Origin: an uncultured Roseibium sp.
GTDB taxonomy: Bacteria > Pseudomonadota > Alphaproteobacteria > Rhizobiales > Stappiaceae
Assembly: GCF_947496995.1 (NCBI RefSeq)
Contig: NZ_CANMFD010000004.1
Coordinates: 434,001 to 498,000 of the forward strand
Length of the DNA stretch: 64,000 nt
Reading direction: 5' to 3'
Shown piece after piece: positions 45,031-55,362 of this stretch. Each line of letters starts with the position of its first letter. Position 1 is the stretch's first letter. The position numbers and the translations under genes were made by a program. A model generated the notes under the pieces. That model made no database searches. It was not told the DNA's origin and was given only the letters and a program-made list of their open reading frames with translations.

Positions 45031-46353
45031 TCAGAAGCTTTCCCTGATCCATTGGCCCACACGGGCCAGATAACCAGATTGCCCGCCCCACCCAGATCTC
45101 CGGTTCTTGTGTTCGAACTGTTCGATTTGAGCGACTTGCGGATAAATCAAGAGGCCGACCGCGGCGGCAAATGCCGGACCTTTGGCGGCTTCGGGAAGAC
45201 CGGCGACACCAAGTGGCCGGCCAAGACGGACGTTGCGCCCCAGGACGTGACGCGCAACTTCTCCAAGACCCGTGAGCTGACTTGCACCCCCTGTCAGGAC
45301 GATCTGCTTGCCCACCCGACCGGCAAAGCCGGAGGCAGTCAGGCGATCTCTCACGAGTTCTAGGATTTCTTCCACGCGCGGGCGGATGACCCGGGTCAGC
45401 GCCGAGCGCGGGATCTGGTTCGGCAGGTCGCTGTCGCTTTCCAGCGGCGGCACCGTGAGCAGGTCACGGTCGTCCGAGCCGGAAGCCAGCGGCGAGCCAT
45501 AAAGGGTCTTCAGGCGCTCCGCGTCCTGAAGACGGGTCGCGAAAGCGCGGGCGATATCCGTGGTGACGTGGTTGCCGCCAACGGCAATCGCATCCAGATG
45601 CACCATGTGGCCGTCCACGAAGACCGACAGCGTTGTCGTGCCGCCGCCCATGTCGATGCAGGCCACACCCAGTTCCGCTTCATCGTCCACAATGGTGGAC
45701 AGCCCGCTGGCGAAGGGTGTCGCCACCATGGTTTCAACGTGAAGATGGCCGCGGTTGATGCAGAGTTCCAGGTTGCGGACCGGCGGCACTTCGGCTGTGA
45801 CCACCTGCATTTCGACACCGAGCTTGTGCCCCATCATGCCGCGCGGGTCGCGAATACCGCGGCTTCCGTCCAGCGAATAGGAAATCGGCAGCGCGTGCGT
45901 GACCGCCCGTCCGTCGGTGACCGAATGGCTGGAGCCGGCGGAAAGAACCCGCTGGATATCGGCTTCCGACACGCTGTCGCCGGCCAGTGGCACGCCGGCA
46001 CTGTAGATTTCGCTCTGCAGACGGCCGCAGCTGATATTGGCAATCAACGATTCGACCGTCACGCCGGCCATGCGCTCGGCGCTATCCACCGCCTGGCGAA
46101 TGGCCTGCTCGGCTGCATCCATATCGACCACAACACCGGACTTGATGCCGCGCGAACGTTGATATCCGTAGCCGAGCACTTCCACCTTGTGGGACCGGCT
46201 CGACAGGATCGACTTGTCGTCCCGCGGCACAAGCTTTGCGATCAGGCAGCAGACTTTCGTGGAGCCCACGTCCAGGACCGACATGATGACCGCGCGCCGC
46301 GTCGGCAGCGGCCGCATTTTAGGCAGATAGAGGTGGCTGGAGGAGCGGCTCAT
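45031..46353 (-). CDS. ftsA: Cell division protein FtsA
   Basis: An actin-like protein that tethers FtsZ filaments to the membrane. The 440-residue protein has the phosphate-binding [15 protein letters not shown], the 1C domain (about 100-190) and the second phosphate motif [17 protein letters not shown], with [15 protein letters not shown]. The C-terminal amphipathic helix [13 protein letters not shown] is the membrane-targeting sequence. Its start overlaps the ftsQ stop by four bases. ftsZ begins 115 bases further on, by the preferred start. Confidence 0.96.
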   Translation of the reverse strand: MSRSSSHLYLPKMRPLPTRRAVIMSVLDVGSTKVCCLIAKLVPRDDKSILSSRSHKVEVLGYGYQRSRGIKSGVVVDMDAAEQAIRQAVDSAERMAGVTVESLIANISCGRLQSEIYSAGVPLAGDSVSEADIQRVLSAGSSHSVTDGRAVTHALPISYSLDGSRGIRDPRGMMGHKLGVEMQVVTAEVPPVRNLELCINRGHLHVETMVATPFASGLSTIVDDEAELGVACIDMGGGTTTLSVFVDGHMVHLDAIAVGGNHVTTDIARAFATRLQDAERLKTLYGSPLASGSDDRDLLTVPPLESDSDLPNQIPRSALTRVIRPRVEEILELVRDRLTASGFAGRVGKQIVLTGGASQLTGLGEVARHVLGRNVRLGRPLGVAGLPEAAKGPAFAAAVGLLIYPQVAQIEQFEHKNRRSGWGGQSGYLARVGQWIRESF

Positions 46354-47264
46354 GTATCGCGCTCCTTCTTGCCGGATCGTCCCTTGCCGCCGGTCATGAC
46401 CTTGCGTTGCTCGGCAGCTTCGTCCGACAGTCGGACCGTCACCCGGTCGGCGAGACGCAAATCTATCGCCACGATGTCGCGGGACAGGAGACCGCTTTCC
46501 TCATCCATTTTCACCAGATCCGCCAGAGCGGCATGAATGTTGTTCTCCGGCAGACGGATGGAGATGCCGTTTTCAAGCTGCAGGTCCCAGCGCCGGTCGC
46601 TGACAAGAAACGCCGCCCGCACACGCGGACGAAGCTCCGGAACAGTCGTCAGAGCAGAATTGATTTCCACAGCCCGGCGCTGCGCCCCGTGATTGACCAC
46701 GAGCAGAAGGTTGGCGTAACGGCCATCGACATCGTCGGTGATCACGTCGCCTGATTCGTTGATGATCGAGACCAGATCGCCCCGCTGCCAGAGAGCATAG
46801 GGAACCCGTTCCTCGATGCTGATCTGAAGCGTGCTCGGATAGAGCTTCATGACGGAGGCGTTTTTCACCCACGCCATCCGGTTCAAACGCTCACGTGCCC
46901 CAGCGGCATCAAAGAGTGCCAGGGATGTGCCGTCATGGATTTCCAGCGCTTCGAGGATCTGGAACTCGTCGATTTCCCGCTGGCCGGAGAGCTTTACAGC
47001 TTCAACACCGAAACCCGCAGCGGAGAGCAGCGCATCGGAAACGATCCGACCGTGCCCCCCTATGACTATTCCATAACTAATTGTTAAGGTTAAGAAACCC
47101 AGTGCAGCAGCAGACCCTGCCCACTGCGGCAATTCCATGAGGCGCCCGGCAGCGCGCCAGACCGGCTGACGATGCAAACGCGCGACACCGCGCCCGCGCG
47201 GAGCCAGTTCGGCCTCCAGGCGGGTAAGTGCATTGCGTTTATGTTTGCGTCCTAGCGACAGCAA
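46350..47264 (-). CDS. ftsQ: Cell division protein FtsQ
   Basis: A bitopic division protein linking FtsL/FtsB with the ring. The 304-residue protein has a basic cytoplasmic N-terminus with RGRG (about 1-45), one membrane segment at about 49-70, a POTRA domain (VEAVKLSGQREIDEFQILEAL, then WVKNASVMKLYPSTLQISIEERVPYA) and the FtsQ beta domain to about 275. The start overlaps the ddl stop by 13 bases, and the stop overlaps ftsA by four bases. Confidence 0.94.
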   Translation of the reverse strand: MLSLGRKHKRNALTRLEAELAPRGRGVARLHRQPVWRAAGRLMELPQWAGSAAALGFLTLTISYGIVIGGHGRIVSDALLSAAGFGVEAVKLSGQREIDEFQILEALEIHDGTSLALFDAAGARERLNRMAWVKNASVMKLYPSTLQISIEERVPYALWQRGDLVSIINESGDVITDDVDGRYANLLLVVNHGAQRRAVEINSALTTVPELRPRVRAAFLVSDRRWDLQLENGISIRLPENNIHAALADLVKMDEESGLLSRDIVAIDLRLADRVTVRLSDEAAEQRKVMTGGKGRSGKKERDT

Positions 47265-48178
47265 CTTGCGTCCTCAACCATCCAGCTTACCAGGTCCTTG
47301 AAACTCATCCCCTGATGGGCCGCCAATTCGGGCACAAGAGAGGTTGGCGTCATGCCTGGCTGCGTGTTCACTTCTAGACAAATCAGCTCTCCGGATCCGT
47401 CTTCCCGTTCATCGAATCGGAAATCCGCACGGGAAACACCCCGGCAATCCAAAGCCTGATGCGCCTTGACTGCTAGTGTCTCTATGTTTTGGTAAACAAT
47501 CGGTGAAATTTTCGCAGGAAGAATGTGTTTTGAACCGCCTTGTGCATATTTCGCTTCATAATCGTAGAAGCCCTGCCCCTGCGGAAGGATATCTATGATG
47601 CCGAGGGACCTGTCATTCATGACAGCACAGGTCAGCTCACGGCCGGCGATGAATTTCTCGCACATCAGCACCTCCGGGAAAGGCCAGTCCTCCCGGCTCA
47701 GCTCTTGCGGCGGAAACTCTTGATCTTTCTGAACAATCAGCACTCCGAAGCTGGAGCCTTCGTTGATCGGCTTGAGCACATAAGGCGGCTTCATGGGGTG
47801 TTCGCGAAGGATGTCGCTGCGGTTCACGATCACGTGCTCGGTCACGGGAACACCGGCCGCAGCCATCACCGCCTTGGCCTTCACCTTGTTCATCGCGAGG
47901 CTCGACGCCATCACGCCGGAGTGCGTATAGGGGATGTTAAGAAACTCTAATATTCCCTGAACGCAGCCGTCCTCGCCGAAGGGGCCGTGCAGTGCGTTGA
48001 AGACCACGTCCGGCTTCAATTCCTTCAGGACGGCCGAGACATCGCGGTCCACATCGATACGAGTTACCAGGTAGCCGGCTTCTTCCAGCGCGTCGGCGCA
48101 TTCCTTGCCAGTAGACAGGCTTACCGGCCGTTCGTTGACCCAGCCACCCATCAGAACGGCAACATGTTTTCCGGCCAT
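47252..48178 (-). CDS. ddl: D-alanine--D-alanine ligase
   Basis: Ddl makes the D-Ala-D-Ala dipeptide used by MurF. It is an ATP-grasp enzyme of 308 residues from the ATG at 48178. Recognisable parts are KHVAVLMGGWVNERPVSLST, VFNALHGPFGEDGCVQGIL, YVLKPINEGSSFGVLI (ATP-grasp loop) and the metal-binding end ELICLEVNTQPGMTPTSLVPE. The open frame to 48226 lies in murB and is not needed. It is one base from the murB stop. Confidence 0.95.
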   Translation of the reverse strand: MAGKHVAVLMGGWVNERPVSLSTGKECADALEEAGYLVTRIDVDRDVSAVLKELKPDVVFNALHGPFGEDGCVQGILEFLNIPYTHSGVMASSLAMNKVKAKAVMAAAGVPVTEHVIVNRSDILREHPMKPPYVLKPINEGSSFGVLIVQKDQEFPPQELSREDWPFPEVLMCEKFIAGRELTCAVMNDRSLGIIDILPQGQGFYDYEAKYAQGGSKHILPAKISPIVYQNIETLAVKAHQALDCRGVSRADFRFDEREDGSGELICLEVNTQPGMTPTSLVPELAAHQGMSFKDLVSWMVEDASCCR

Positions 48179-48179
48179 T

Positions 48180-49151
48180 TTACGCAGCCTCCTCTTCTTC
48201 ACCCAGAAACGGTTGGACCGGACCATCAGGTCCGAACCGACCCAGCCGCTTGATTTCCCATTCCAGCCTGATGCCGCTGTGTTTCAGGACCCGCGCCCGC
48301 ACGGTTTCGCCGAGCAGCTCCAGATCGTGCCCAGTGGCATCGCCGGTGTTGATCATGAAATTGCAGTGCATTTCCGACATTTGCGCACCACCGACCGTCA
48401 GCCCACGGCATCCGGCCGCGTCGATGACCTTCCAGGCCGAGGTTCCCGGCGGGTTCTTGAAGGTCGAGCCGCCTGTCTTTTCGCGGATCGGCTGCGCCTT
48501 TTCCCGGTGTGCGACAACATCCGCCATCTCCGCGCGGATTGCCACCTCGTCGCCAGGCACGCCTTCAAATACGGCGGCAGTAAAAATCAGTTCCTTGGGT
48601 GCCGAAGAATGCCTGTAGGCATAACCCATGTCGGCATTGGACAGCACATGGCGGTTGCCGTCACGGTCATAAGCAGTGAGTTCCACCATTCGCTCGCAGG
48701 TTTCCGTTCCATGGGCGCCCGCATTCATGCGAAGGGCTCCGCCCAGGCCTCCGGGGATGCCCGTGTAAAATGCAAAACCGCCAAGGCCGGCCTCCGCTGC
48801 GGCCTCGGCAAGCCGTTTGTCGGGCACGGCGGCCCCGGCTCTGAGCCGGTTGTTACTGATTTTCTCGATGGACCCGAACCCCTTGGCGCTCAGGCGGATG
48901 ACAACGCCTTCCAGTCCGCCGTCCCGGATCAGGAGGTTGGACCCCAGACCGACGGGAAGAACGGGAATGTCCTTCGGCAGTTTCTGTAGGAACACCGAAA
49001 GATCTGCCTCATCGGCCGGCTGGAACATCAGCTGCGCCGGGCCGCCGGTGCGCAGCCAGGTCACTGACGAGAGAGGCTGGTTGGCGGTCAGCCTGCCGCG
49101 AATGCCTTCACCAAGGTTCGGGACAGTCTCAAGAAGATCGGGGAAACCCAT
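48180..49151 (-). CDS. murB: UDP-N-acetylenolpyruvoylglucosamine reductase
   Basis: MurB reduces the enolpyruvyl group to form UDP-MurNAc, using FAD and NADPH. The 323-residue protein has [16 protein letters not shown], the FAD loop [29 protein letters not shown], and the type I-like ending with GSTFKNPPG (catalytic Ser). It lacks the extra domain of the E. coli type, which places it in the shorter (type II-like) group usual in alphaproteobacteria. It is 12 bases downstream of murC. Confidence 0.95.
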   Translation of the reverse strand: MGFPDLLETVPNLGEGIRGRLTANQPLSSVTWLRTGGPAQLMFQPADEADLSVFLQKLPKDIPVLPVGLGSNLLIRDGGLEGVVIRLSAKGFGSIEKISNNRLRAGAAVPDKRLAEAAAEAGLGGFAFYTGIPGGLGGALRMNAGAHGTETCERMVELTAYDRDGNRHVLSNADMGYAYRHSSAPKELIFTAAVFEGVPGDEVAIRAEMADVVAHREKAQPIREKTGGSTFKNPPGTSAWKVIDAAGCRGLTVGGAQMSEMHCNFMINTGDATGHDLELLGETVRARVLKHSGIRLEWEIKRLGRFGPDGPVQPFLGEEEEAA

Positions 49152-49163
49152 TGAAAGCCTCCC

Positions 49164-50564
49164 TCAGAGCGCTTCGAGCTGTTTCGGCAGCGCATAAGCC
49201 CATTGGGTGATGTTGCCCGCTCCCAGGCAGATCACGAAATCCCCCGGACTGGCCAGTTCCTTTACCAGCGCGGGCAATTCCTCAGGGCCTTCGATGGACC
49301 GGACGTTGCGGTGCCCTCTGGTTTTCATGCCCGAGACAAGATCAGTATGCGCGGCCCCCTCGAGCGGCTGTTCGCCTGCGGCATAGACCGGCGCGATGAT
49401 CACCGCATCCGCATCGTTGAAGCAATTCGAGAAATCGTCGAAAAGGCTCGCGAGCCTTGAATATCGATGCGGCTGCATGATGGCGATGACCTTGCCCTGC
49501 GTCGACTCGCGTGCGGCATGCAACACGGCCTTGATCTCGACCGGATGATGGCCGTAGTCGTCGAAGATCTGAACGCCGCCGGCGGTGCCGGTCAAGGTGA
49601 AGCGGCGCTTGACGCCGCCGAAGGTGGAAATGCCCTTCTTCAGGTCTTCAGGCCCGACCCCGAGCTGGGAAGCCACCGCGAGAGCGGCTGTGGCGTTGGA
49701 GACGTTGTGCAGACCCGGCATCGGCAGGACCAGGTCCTTCAGCTCGATTGTCTCGCCTGTCCGGCGGTCGCGGATGGTCACCGAGAAAACCGATTTGCCG
49801 CCGTCCATCGAGACATCGGTGAAGCGGACATCGGCCTGTGGGTTGGTCCCGTAAGTCACGACCCGCCGGTCCTCGATCGCCCCGATCATGGTCTGGACTT
49901 CCGGATGGTCCAGGCACATGACCGCAAAGCCGTAGAACGGCACATTTTCCACGAACTGCCGGAAAGCTGCACGGACCCCGGCGAAATCGCCGTAATGATC
50001 GAGATGCTCCGGATCGATGTTAGTCACGACGGCGACATCCGCCGGAAGCTTGACGAAGGTCCCGTCGCTTTCATCGGCTTCCACCACCATCCAGTCGCCT
50101 TTGCCCATGCGGGCGTTGGTGCCGTAGGCATTGATGATGCCGCCATTGATGACCGTGGGATCGAGACGACCGGCATCCAGCAGCGCTGCCACCATCGAGG
50201 TCGTCGTGGTCTTGCCATGAGTGCCGCCGACGGCGATGGCCTGCTTGAAGCGCATCAGCTCGGCCAGCATTTCAGCGCGCCGCACCACCGGAATGAGCTT
50301 CTCGCGGGCGGCAACCAGTTCCGGATTGTCTTTCCGGATGGCCGATGACACCACGAGAACTTCCGCGTCGCCGAGATTTTCGGCCGCATGGCCCACCTTC
50401 ACTTCAATTCCATGAGACCGGAGGCGTTGCACATTGGCGTTTTCCGCCATGTCCGACCCCTGAACCTGATAGCCGAGGGTCTTGAGCACTTCGGCAATCC
50501 CGCTCATGCCGATCCCGCCGATCCCGACGAAATGGACGGGTCCGATATCCTGCGGCATTTTCAT
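49164..50564 (-). CDS. murC: UDP-N-acetylmuramate--L-alanine ligase
   Basis: MurC adds L-Ala to UDP-MurNAc. The 466-residue Mur ligase has the N-terminal nucleotide-sugar fold ([20 protein letters not shown]), the ATP loop [40 protein letters not shown] and the third domain with [18 protein letters not shown]. Length is normal. The start overlaps the murG stop by four bases, so the two are coupled. Confidence 0.96.
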   Translation of the reverse strand: MKMPQDIGPVHFVGIGGIGMSGIAEVLKTLGYQVQGSDMAENANVQRLRSHGIEVKVGHAAENLGDAEVLVVSSAIRKDNPELVAAREKLIPVVRRAEMLAELMRFKQAIAVGGTHGKTTTTSMVAALLDAGRLDPTVINGGIINAYGTNARMGKGDWMVVEADESDGTFVKLPADVAVVTNIDPEHLDHYGDFAGVRAAFRQFVENVPFYGFAVMCLDHPEVQTMIGAIEDRRVVTYGTNPQADVRFTDVSMDGGKSVFSVTIRDRRTGETIELKDLVLPMPGLHNVSNATAALAVASQLGVGPEDLKKGISTFGGVKRRFTLTGTAGGVQIFDDYGHHPVEIKAVLHAARESTQGKVIAIMQPHRYSRLASLFDDFSNCFNDADAVIIAPVYAAGEQPLEGAAHTDLVSGMKTRGHRNVRSIEGPEELPALVKELASPGDFVICLGAGNITQWAYALPKQLEAL

Positions 50565-51667
50565 GGCCGTTCTCCTTGTTTGCTGGCGACCTTTTCAACC
50601 AGGTCCGCGAGACGTTTCACCGCGTCGGGCCTTGCGACACTGCCGGCCTTTTCGGCCGCTGCCGCAAGCATGTCCGGCGTCTCCATGAAACGGATGATCT
50701 CCTTGGCAAGTCGTCCCGGATGCAGATCCACCTGCCGGATCGGCCAGGCGCCTCCGGCTTTTTCCAGAACCCTGGCATTGGCGGCCTGGTCCTGATCAAT
50801 GGCGCCGGGCAACGGCACCAATATCGACGGCCGGCCAAGCACGCTGAGTTCGCTCACCGAAGAGGCTCCTGACCGGCACAGAACCAGGTGGGCCTGGGCA
50901 ATGCGCTGCGGCATGTCCTGAAAGAAAGGCGCGCATTCGGCCCGGACCCCGAGCTCATCGTAAACGCTCTGTACGCGTTCCATGTCTTCCGGACGGCATT
51001 GCTGCACAATCTTCAGCCGGGCGCGGATCTCGGCTGGAAGGTCTGCAAGCGCCGGGGGAACGAGGTCGGAGAAAAACCTGGCCCCCTGCGAACCGCCGAA
51101 GACAAGCAGGTTGAATTCTCCGCCCGGACGCGGCGCTGCGTAGGGCAGCTCCGACGCATCCAGAACCGCGTCGCGAACCGGGTTCCCGGTTTCAACAAGC
51201 TTGCGTGCCAGCTCCTCGGGCAGGTCGCCGATAGGCACACTCGTGGCAATCGCGGTAACGCCCTTGGCCAGCAATCTGTTCGCCCGCCCCATGACGCCAT
51301 TGGCTTCATGCAGTATGGAAGGCGTACCGGTCAGGCGCGCGGCATACATCGGCGGGAAAGTCGGATAGCCACCGAACCCGGCAACGACATCCGGTTTGAG
51401 CGCACGGATCACGGACCGGGCCTGAAGCGTGCCGCGCAGCAGGCTGAAGGCCGTTCTTGCAAGCGCAACCGGATTGCGGCCACGGATGGTTTCCGACGCG
51501 ATGATGTGAATCTTGCGAGCCGGAAAGGCCGAGCCGTATTTATCGGCCCGCTCGTCCGTCGCCAGTTCGACAGTCCAGCCGCGCCGGATAAGTTCACTGG
51601 CGAGCGCCTGTGCGGGGAAAAGGTGGCCGCCGGTTCCGCCGGCCGTCAGGAGTACTGTTTTGCTCAT
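50561..51667 (-). CDS. murG: UDP-GlcNAc:lipid I N-acetylglucosaminyltransferase
   Basis: MurG converts lipid I to lipid II on the inner face of the membrane. The 368-residue GT-B fold enzyme has the Gly-rich loop [25 protein letters not shown], the second Gly-rich motif [16 protein letters not shown] and the UDP-GlcNAc-binding region [20 protein letters not shown] with [11 protein letters not shown]. It is 35 bases after ftsW. Confidence 0.96.
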   Translation of the reverse strand: MSKTVLLTAGGTGGHLFPAQALASELIRRGWTVELATDERADKYGSAFPARKIHIIASETIRGRNPVALARTAFSLLRGTLQARSVIRALKPDVVAGFGGYPTFPPMYAARLTGTPSILHEANGVMGRANRLLAKGVTAIATSVPIGDLPEELARKLVETGNPVRDAVLDASELPYAAPRPGGEFNLLVFGGSQGARFFSDLVPPALADLPAEIRARLKIVQQCRPEDMERVQSVYDELGVRAECAPFFQDMPQRIAQAHLVLCRSGASSVSELSVLGRPSILVPLPGAIDQDQAANARVLEKAGGAWPIRQVDLHPGRLAKEIIRFMETPDMLAAAAEKAGSVARPDAVKRLADLVEKVASKQGERP

Positions 51668-51702
51668 AAGGTCCGGTTTCTGGCCTAACGTTTGATCTGG
51701 CT

Positions 51703-52860
51703 TTACATCAAAGACGATGGCGACAACCTGCTCACGGTCACGGCGTCGCTACGGGAAGGCTGCGGCCGCCTTCGGGTCAGCGCCAGAATGGCACCGGCCG
51801 TCATCGCAGAAGAGAAGAGCGACGAGCCTCCGTAGGAGATGAAAGGCAAGGTCATGCCCTTTGACGGCATGAGATGCAGGTTGACGGCAAGATTGATGGT
51901 TGCCTGCAGTCCGAAGAGAACGACAAGCCCCGCCGTGGCAAGGCGGCTGAAGGCATCCTGGTCCCGGCTGGCATGGTTCAGGCCGCGAATGACGATGAAG
52001 GCGAAAACGGAAACCAGCAGCAGGCAGGCCACGACGCCGAATTCCTCGCCCACCACCGCGAAGATGAAATCCGTATGGCTGTCGGGAAGAATGCGCTTTA
52101 CCGTGCCTTCTCCCGGACCGCGCCCGAACCACCCTCCCGCAAGGAAGGAATCCATCGCGGTATCGACCTGAAAGGTATCTCCGGAACTGGGATCCAGGAA
52201 CCGGTCCACGCGGTTGGTCACATGCGGCAGGAAGGCATAGGCCGCGAACAGGCCTGCGATGCCGATCAGCCCGAGCGCCGTGATGATGATCCAGGAAATC
52301 CCGTTGAGAAAGAAGAGCCCCGCCCAGACAAGACCCAGAAGCATGGTCTGACCGAAATCGGGCTGCGCAATCAGAAGCGCTGCGCAGATGGCAAACAGCA
52401 CGAAGGCGAACAGAACGCCCGGAACTTCCCGCCGCCGGCCACTTTCCGACAAAAGGAAAGCGATCAGCACCACGAAGGCCGGTTTCAGGAATTCGGACGG
52501 TTGCAGGGAGAAGCCGGCGATATAGATCCAGCGGCGCGCGCCCTTGGCCTCGAACCCGGCGAACAGGGTCGCCACCATGAGGACCAGCGAGATAACGAAA
52601 ACGATCAGCGCGGCTCGCCGGATCGCCCGCGGCGACATGAGCGAAGCCGCCAGCATGATGGTGACGGCCGGCAACAGGAAGAGAGCTTGGCGCTTGACGA
52701 AGAAGAAGGTATCGACACCGATCCGTTCGGCGACGGGCGGACTGGCGGCAAACGACAGCACCACGCCGCCGACCATCAGAAGACCGAAAGCTGCGAGCAG
52801 ATAGTGATCCACGGTCCAGAGCCACTCGGCGAACCGGCTGCGATCAGCGCGTGACACCAT
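51703..52860 (-). CDS. ftsW: Peptidoglycan glycosyltransferase FtsW
   Basis: A SEDS-family septal glycosyltransferase that works with the FtsI transpeptidase. The 385-residue protein has ten predicted membrane segments, the conserved RRWIYIAGFSLQPSEFLKPA, GDTFQVDTAMDSFLAGGWFGRGPGEG in the large periplasmic loop, and the end signature MPSKGMTLPFISYGGSSLF. The start codon directly follows the murD stop. Confidence 0.95.
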   Translation of the reverse strand: MVSRADRSRFAEWLWTVDHYLLAAFGLLMVGGVVLSFAASPPVAERIGVDTFFFVKRQALFLLPAVTIMLAASLMSPRAIRRAALIVFVISLVLMVATLFAGFEAKGARRWIYIAGFSLQPSEFLKPAFVVLIAFLLSESGRRREVPGVLFAFVLFAICAALLIAQPDFGQTMLLGLVWAGLFFLNGISWIIITALGLIGIAGLFAAYAFLPHVTNRVDRFLDPSSGDTFQVDTAMDSFLAGGWFGRGPGEGTVKRILPDSHTDFIFAVVGEEFGVVACLLLVSVFAFIVIRGLNHASRDQDAFSRLATAGLVVLFGLQATINLAVNLHLMPSKGMTLPFISYGGSSLFSSAMTAGAILALTRRRPQPSRSDAVTVSRLSPSSLM

Positions 52861-54261
52861 CTAGGCGACCTCCTGCGTATTGCCGGCACCAGGCAAGGCA
52901 CGCACCGCGTCCACGAAAGCCGCGCCCCGCAGTTCGAAGTTCCGGTACTGGTCGAAGCTCGCACAGGCGGGAGAAAGCAGAATGGCGATTTCCTCTGCCC
53001 CGTCTTCCGCCGCCTCGTTGACAGCGTCCTTCACTGCCTGCGGCAGCGTACCGCTGACCTTGTACGCTACGCGGCCTTCAAGGGTCTTGGCGAAATCCTC
53101 CGCCGCTTCGCCGATCAGAAACGTCTTGGCGATTCTCGGAAAATACTCGTCCAGCGAGGATATGCCGCCTGCCTTGGCCCGGCCGCCCGCGATCCAGTAG
53201 ATCCTCTCGAAGCTGGCGAGAGCCCTTGCGGCCGCGTCGGCGTTGGTGGCCTTGGAATCGTTGATAAAGAGCACCCGACCCTGTTTTGCCACCACTTCCA
53301 TGCGGTGATGCAGGCCCGGGAAGGACGTCAAGGCCGCCGCAATTCTTCCAGCGGGTATTTCCAGCGCCCTGAGAGCGGCGAAGGCCGCGGCTGCATTCTG
53401 GCCGTTGTGATCGCCGCGCAAGCTGTCGATCCCGCCCAGAAGCGCAACTTCGCTCTGGCTGCCGTCCCGCGCTTCGATCAGGCGGCCGTGGCGGGCATAG
53501 ATGCCGCTGGTGAGTTCGTGCTCTCCGGCAATCCGGCAGACCGGTTTGCGCGCCAGTTCCAGACGGTCGGCGATCGAGGAGGACATGGGATCGTCAACCC
53601 CGACAACCGCGACCTTGGCCCCGGCCACGAGACGTTCCTTGATCGCTGCGTAGTTTTCGATCGTTCCGTGCCGGTCGAGATGATCAGGCGACAGGTTCAT
53701 GTGTAGACCGACGGTCGGGTCCAGCGTCGGCGAAAGATCGATCTGGTAGGAAGAACATTCGAGAACGTAGTGGCGGCCGGGTTGCGGCGGGTCCAGCTCA
53801 AGAACCGGCGTCCCGATATTTCCGCCGACCTGCACATCAAGGCCCAGTTCCCGCAGGAGATGACCGATCAGCGCGGTGGTGGTCGATTTGCCGTTGGTGC
53901 CCGTGATCGCGATCAGGGGCGCATCCGGGCAGACCTTGCGCCGTTCGCGGCAGAAAAGCTCCACATCGCCGATGATCTCCACACCCGCCTCGCGGGCGAG
54001 ATCCACCGACCAGTGCGGCACCGGATGGGTCAGCGGAACGCCGGGAGCCAGAACCAGGGCGGCGATGCCGTTCCAGTCGAGGTCGCGCAGATCACGGGTA
54101 TCGAGCCCCTCTCTTGCAGCCTGCTCGACGCGTTCTGCATTGTCATCGAAACACACCACATTCGCGCCGCCCAGCTTGAGGGCGCGCGCTGTCGCCATTC
54201 CGGACCCGCCCAGCCCGAACAATGCGACATTGCTGTTTTCAAATGTGGTGACAGGGATCAT
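52861..54261 (-). CDS. murD: UDP-N-acetylmuramoyl-L-alanine--D-glutamate ligase
   Basis: MurD adds D-Glu to the growing stem peptide. The 466-residue ligase has the N-terminal fold NVALFGLGGSGMATARAL, the ATP loop AITGTNGKSTTTALIGHLL, the segment NLSPDHLDRHGTIENYAAIK with the Mg-binding His, and a third domain containing FINDSKATNADAAARAL and WIAGGRAKAGG. ILLSPACASFDQYRNFELRG near the end is the MurD C-terminal signature. It begins five bases after mraY. Confidence 0.96.
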   Translation of the reverse strand: MIPVTTFENSNVALFGLGGSGMATARALKLGGANVVCFDDNAERVEQAAREGLDTRDLRDLDWNGIAALVLAPGVPLTHPVPHWSVDLAREAGVEIIGDVELFCRERRKVCPDAPLIAITGTNGKSTTTALIGHLLRELGLDVQVGGNIGTPVLELDPPQPGRHYVLECSSYQIDLSPTLDPTVGLHMNLSPDHLDRHGTIENYAAIKERLVAGAKVAVVGVDDPMSSSIADRLELARKPVCRIAGEHELTSGIYARHGRLIEARDGSQSEVALLGGIDSLRGDHNGQNAAAAFAALRALEIPAGRIAAALTSFPGLHHRMEVVAKQGRVLFINDSKATNADAAARALASFERIYWIAGGRAKAGGISSLDEYFPRIAKTFLIGEAAEDFAKTLEGRVAYKVSGTLPQAVKDAVNEAAEDGAEEIAILLSPACASFDQYRNFELRGAAFVDAVRALPGAGNTQEVA

Positions 54262-54266
54262 GCGGC

Positions 54267-55352
54267 CTACCTCAGCTTCAGTGTGGCAAGGCCAAGCAGG
54301 GCCAGAACGACGGCAATGATCCAGAAGCGGATAACCACCTGGCTTTCCGTCCAGCCCATGATCTCGAAATGATGGTGGATCGGAGCCATCCGGAAGACGC
54401 GTTTGCCGGTCAGCTTGAAGGAGATGACCTGCACGATGACCGAGACGGCCTCAAGTACGAAAAGGCCGCCGATGATGGCCAGAACGATCTCGTGCTTGGT
54501 GGCAACCGCGATGGCCCCGATCATGCCGCCGAGCGCCAGGGAGCCGGTGTCCCCCATGAAGATGGCGGCCGGTGGTGCGTTGAACCAGAGGAAACCCAGG
54601 CCGGCACCGATCACCGCACCGCAGATCACGGCCAGTTCGCCGGTTCCGGCGACATGATGGATCTGCAGGTAGTTTGCAAAGACCGCATTGCCCGACAGAT
54701 AGGCGATCAGCCCGAAGGAGGCGCAGGCAATCATCACCGGCACAATGGCGAGCCCGTCCAGACCATCGGTCAGGTTGACCGCATTGCCGGCGCCGACCAT
54801 GACGAAAGCCGCGAAGGGAATGAAAAACAGGCCGAGATTAAGCGTGAAATCCTTGATGAAGGGAAAGGTGATCGCTGACGAGGACTGGGACGAATCGAGA
54901 ATTGTGACCGCGAAGGCGGCAGCACCCGCGATCAGGAATTCCAGCCCCAGGCGCGCCTTGCCGCCGAACCCCTTGTGCGACGACTTGGTCACCTTCAGGT
55001 AGTCGTCATAAAAGCCGATACCGCCGAAGCCCAGCGTCACGCCTGTCACCACCCAGACATAAGGATTGGAAAGATCCGACCACAGGAGCGCTGCAACCAG
55101 AGCACCGGAGAGGATCATCAGCCCGCCCATGGTGGGCGTGCCTTTCTTGGTCAGGAGATGGCTTTCCGGCCCGTCGGCACGGATCGGCTGGCCATGTCCC
55201 TGCCGGATGCGCAGGCTTGAAATGATTTTAGGACCGAACAGGAACACAAAAAACAGGGCGGTCATGATGGCACCGCCCGTGCGGAACGTAATGTACCGGA
55301 AGACGTTCAGTGCGGAGATCTGATCGGCGAATTGCCCCAAAAAATAAAACAT
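54267..55352 (-). CDS. mraY: Phospho-N-acetylmuramoyl-pentapeptide transferase
   Basis: MraY links the UDP-MurNAc-pentapeptide to undecaprenyl phosphate to give lipid I. The 361-residue integral membrane protein has about ten membrane segments. It shows the family motifs [31 protein letters not shown] (the Asp pair), [13 protein letters not shown], and the His-rich [15 protein letters not shown] loop. It begins ten bases after murF. Confidence 0.97.
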   Translation of the reverse strand: MFYFLGQFADQISALNVFRYITFRTGGAIMTALFFVFLFGPKIISSLRIRQGHGQPIRADGPESHLLTKKGTPTMGGLMILSGALVAALLWSDLSNPYVWVVTGVTLGFGGIGFYDDYLKVTKSSHKGFGGKARLGLEFLIAGAAAFAVTILDSSQSSSAITFPFIKDFTLNLGLFFIPFAAFVMVGAGNAVNLTDGLDGLAIVPVMIACASFGLIAYLSGNAVFANYLQIHHVAGTGELAVICGAVIGAGLGFLWFNAPPAAIFMGDTGSLALGGMIGAIAVATKHEIVLAIIGGLFVLEAVSVIVQVISFKLTGKRVFRMAPIHHHFEIMGWTESQVVIRFWIIAVVLALLGLATLKLR

Positions 55353-55362
55353 CAGTTATCCC

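Noticed and set aside
43491-45047. A 518-codon plus-strand frame opposite ftsZ
   Set aside because: It is the antisense shadow of ftsZ, Gly/His/Arg-rich and without recognisable motifs.
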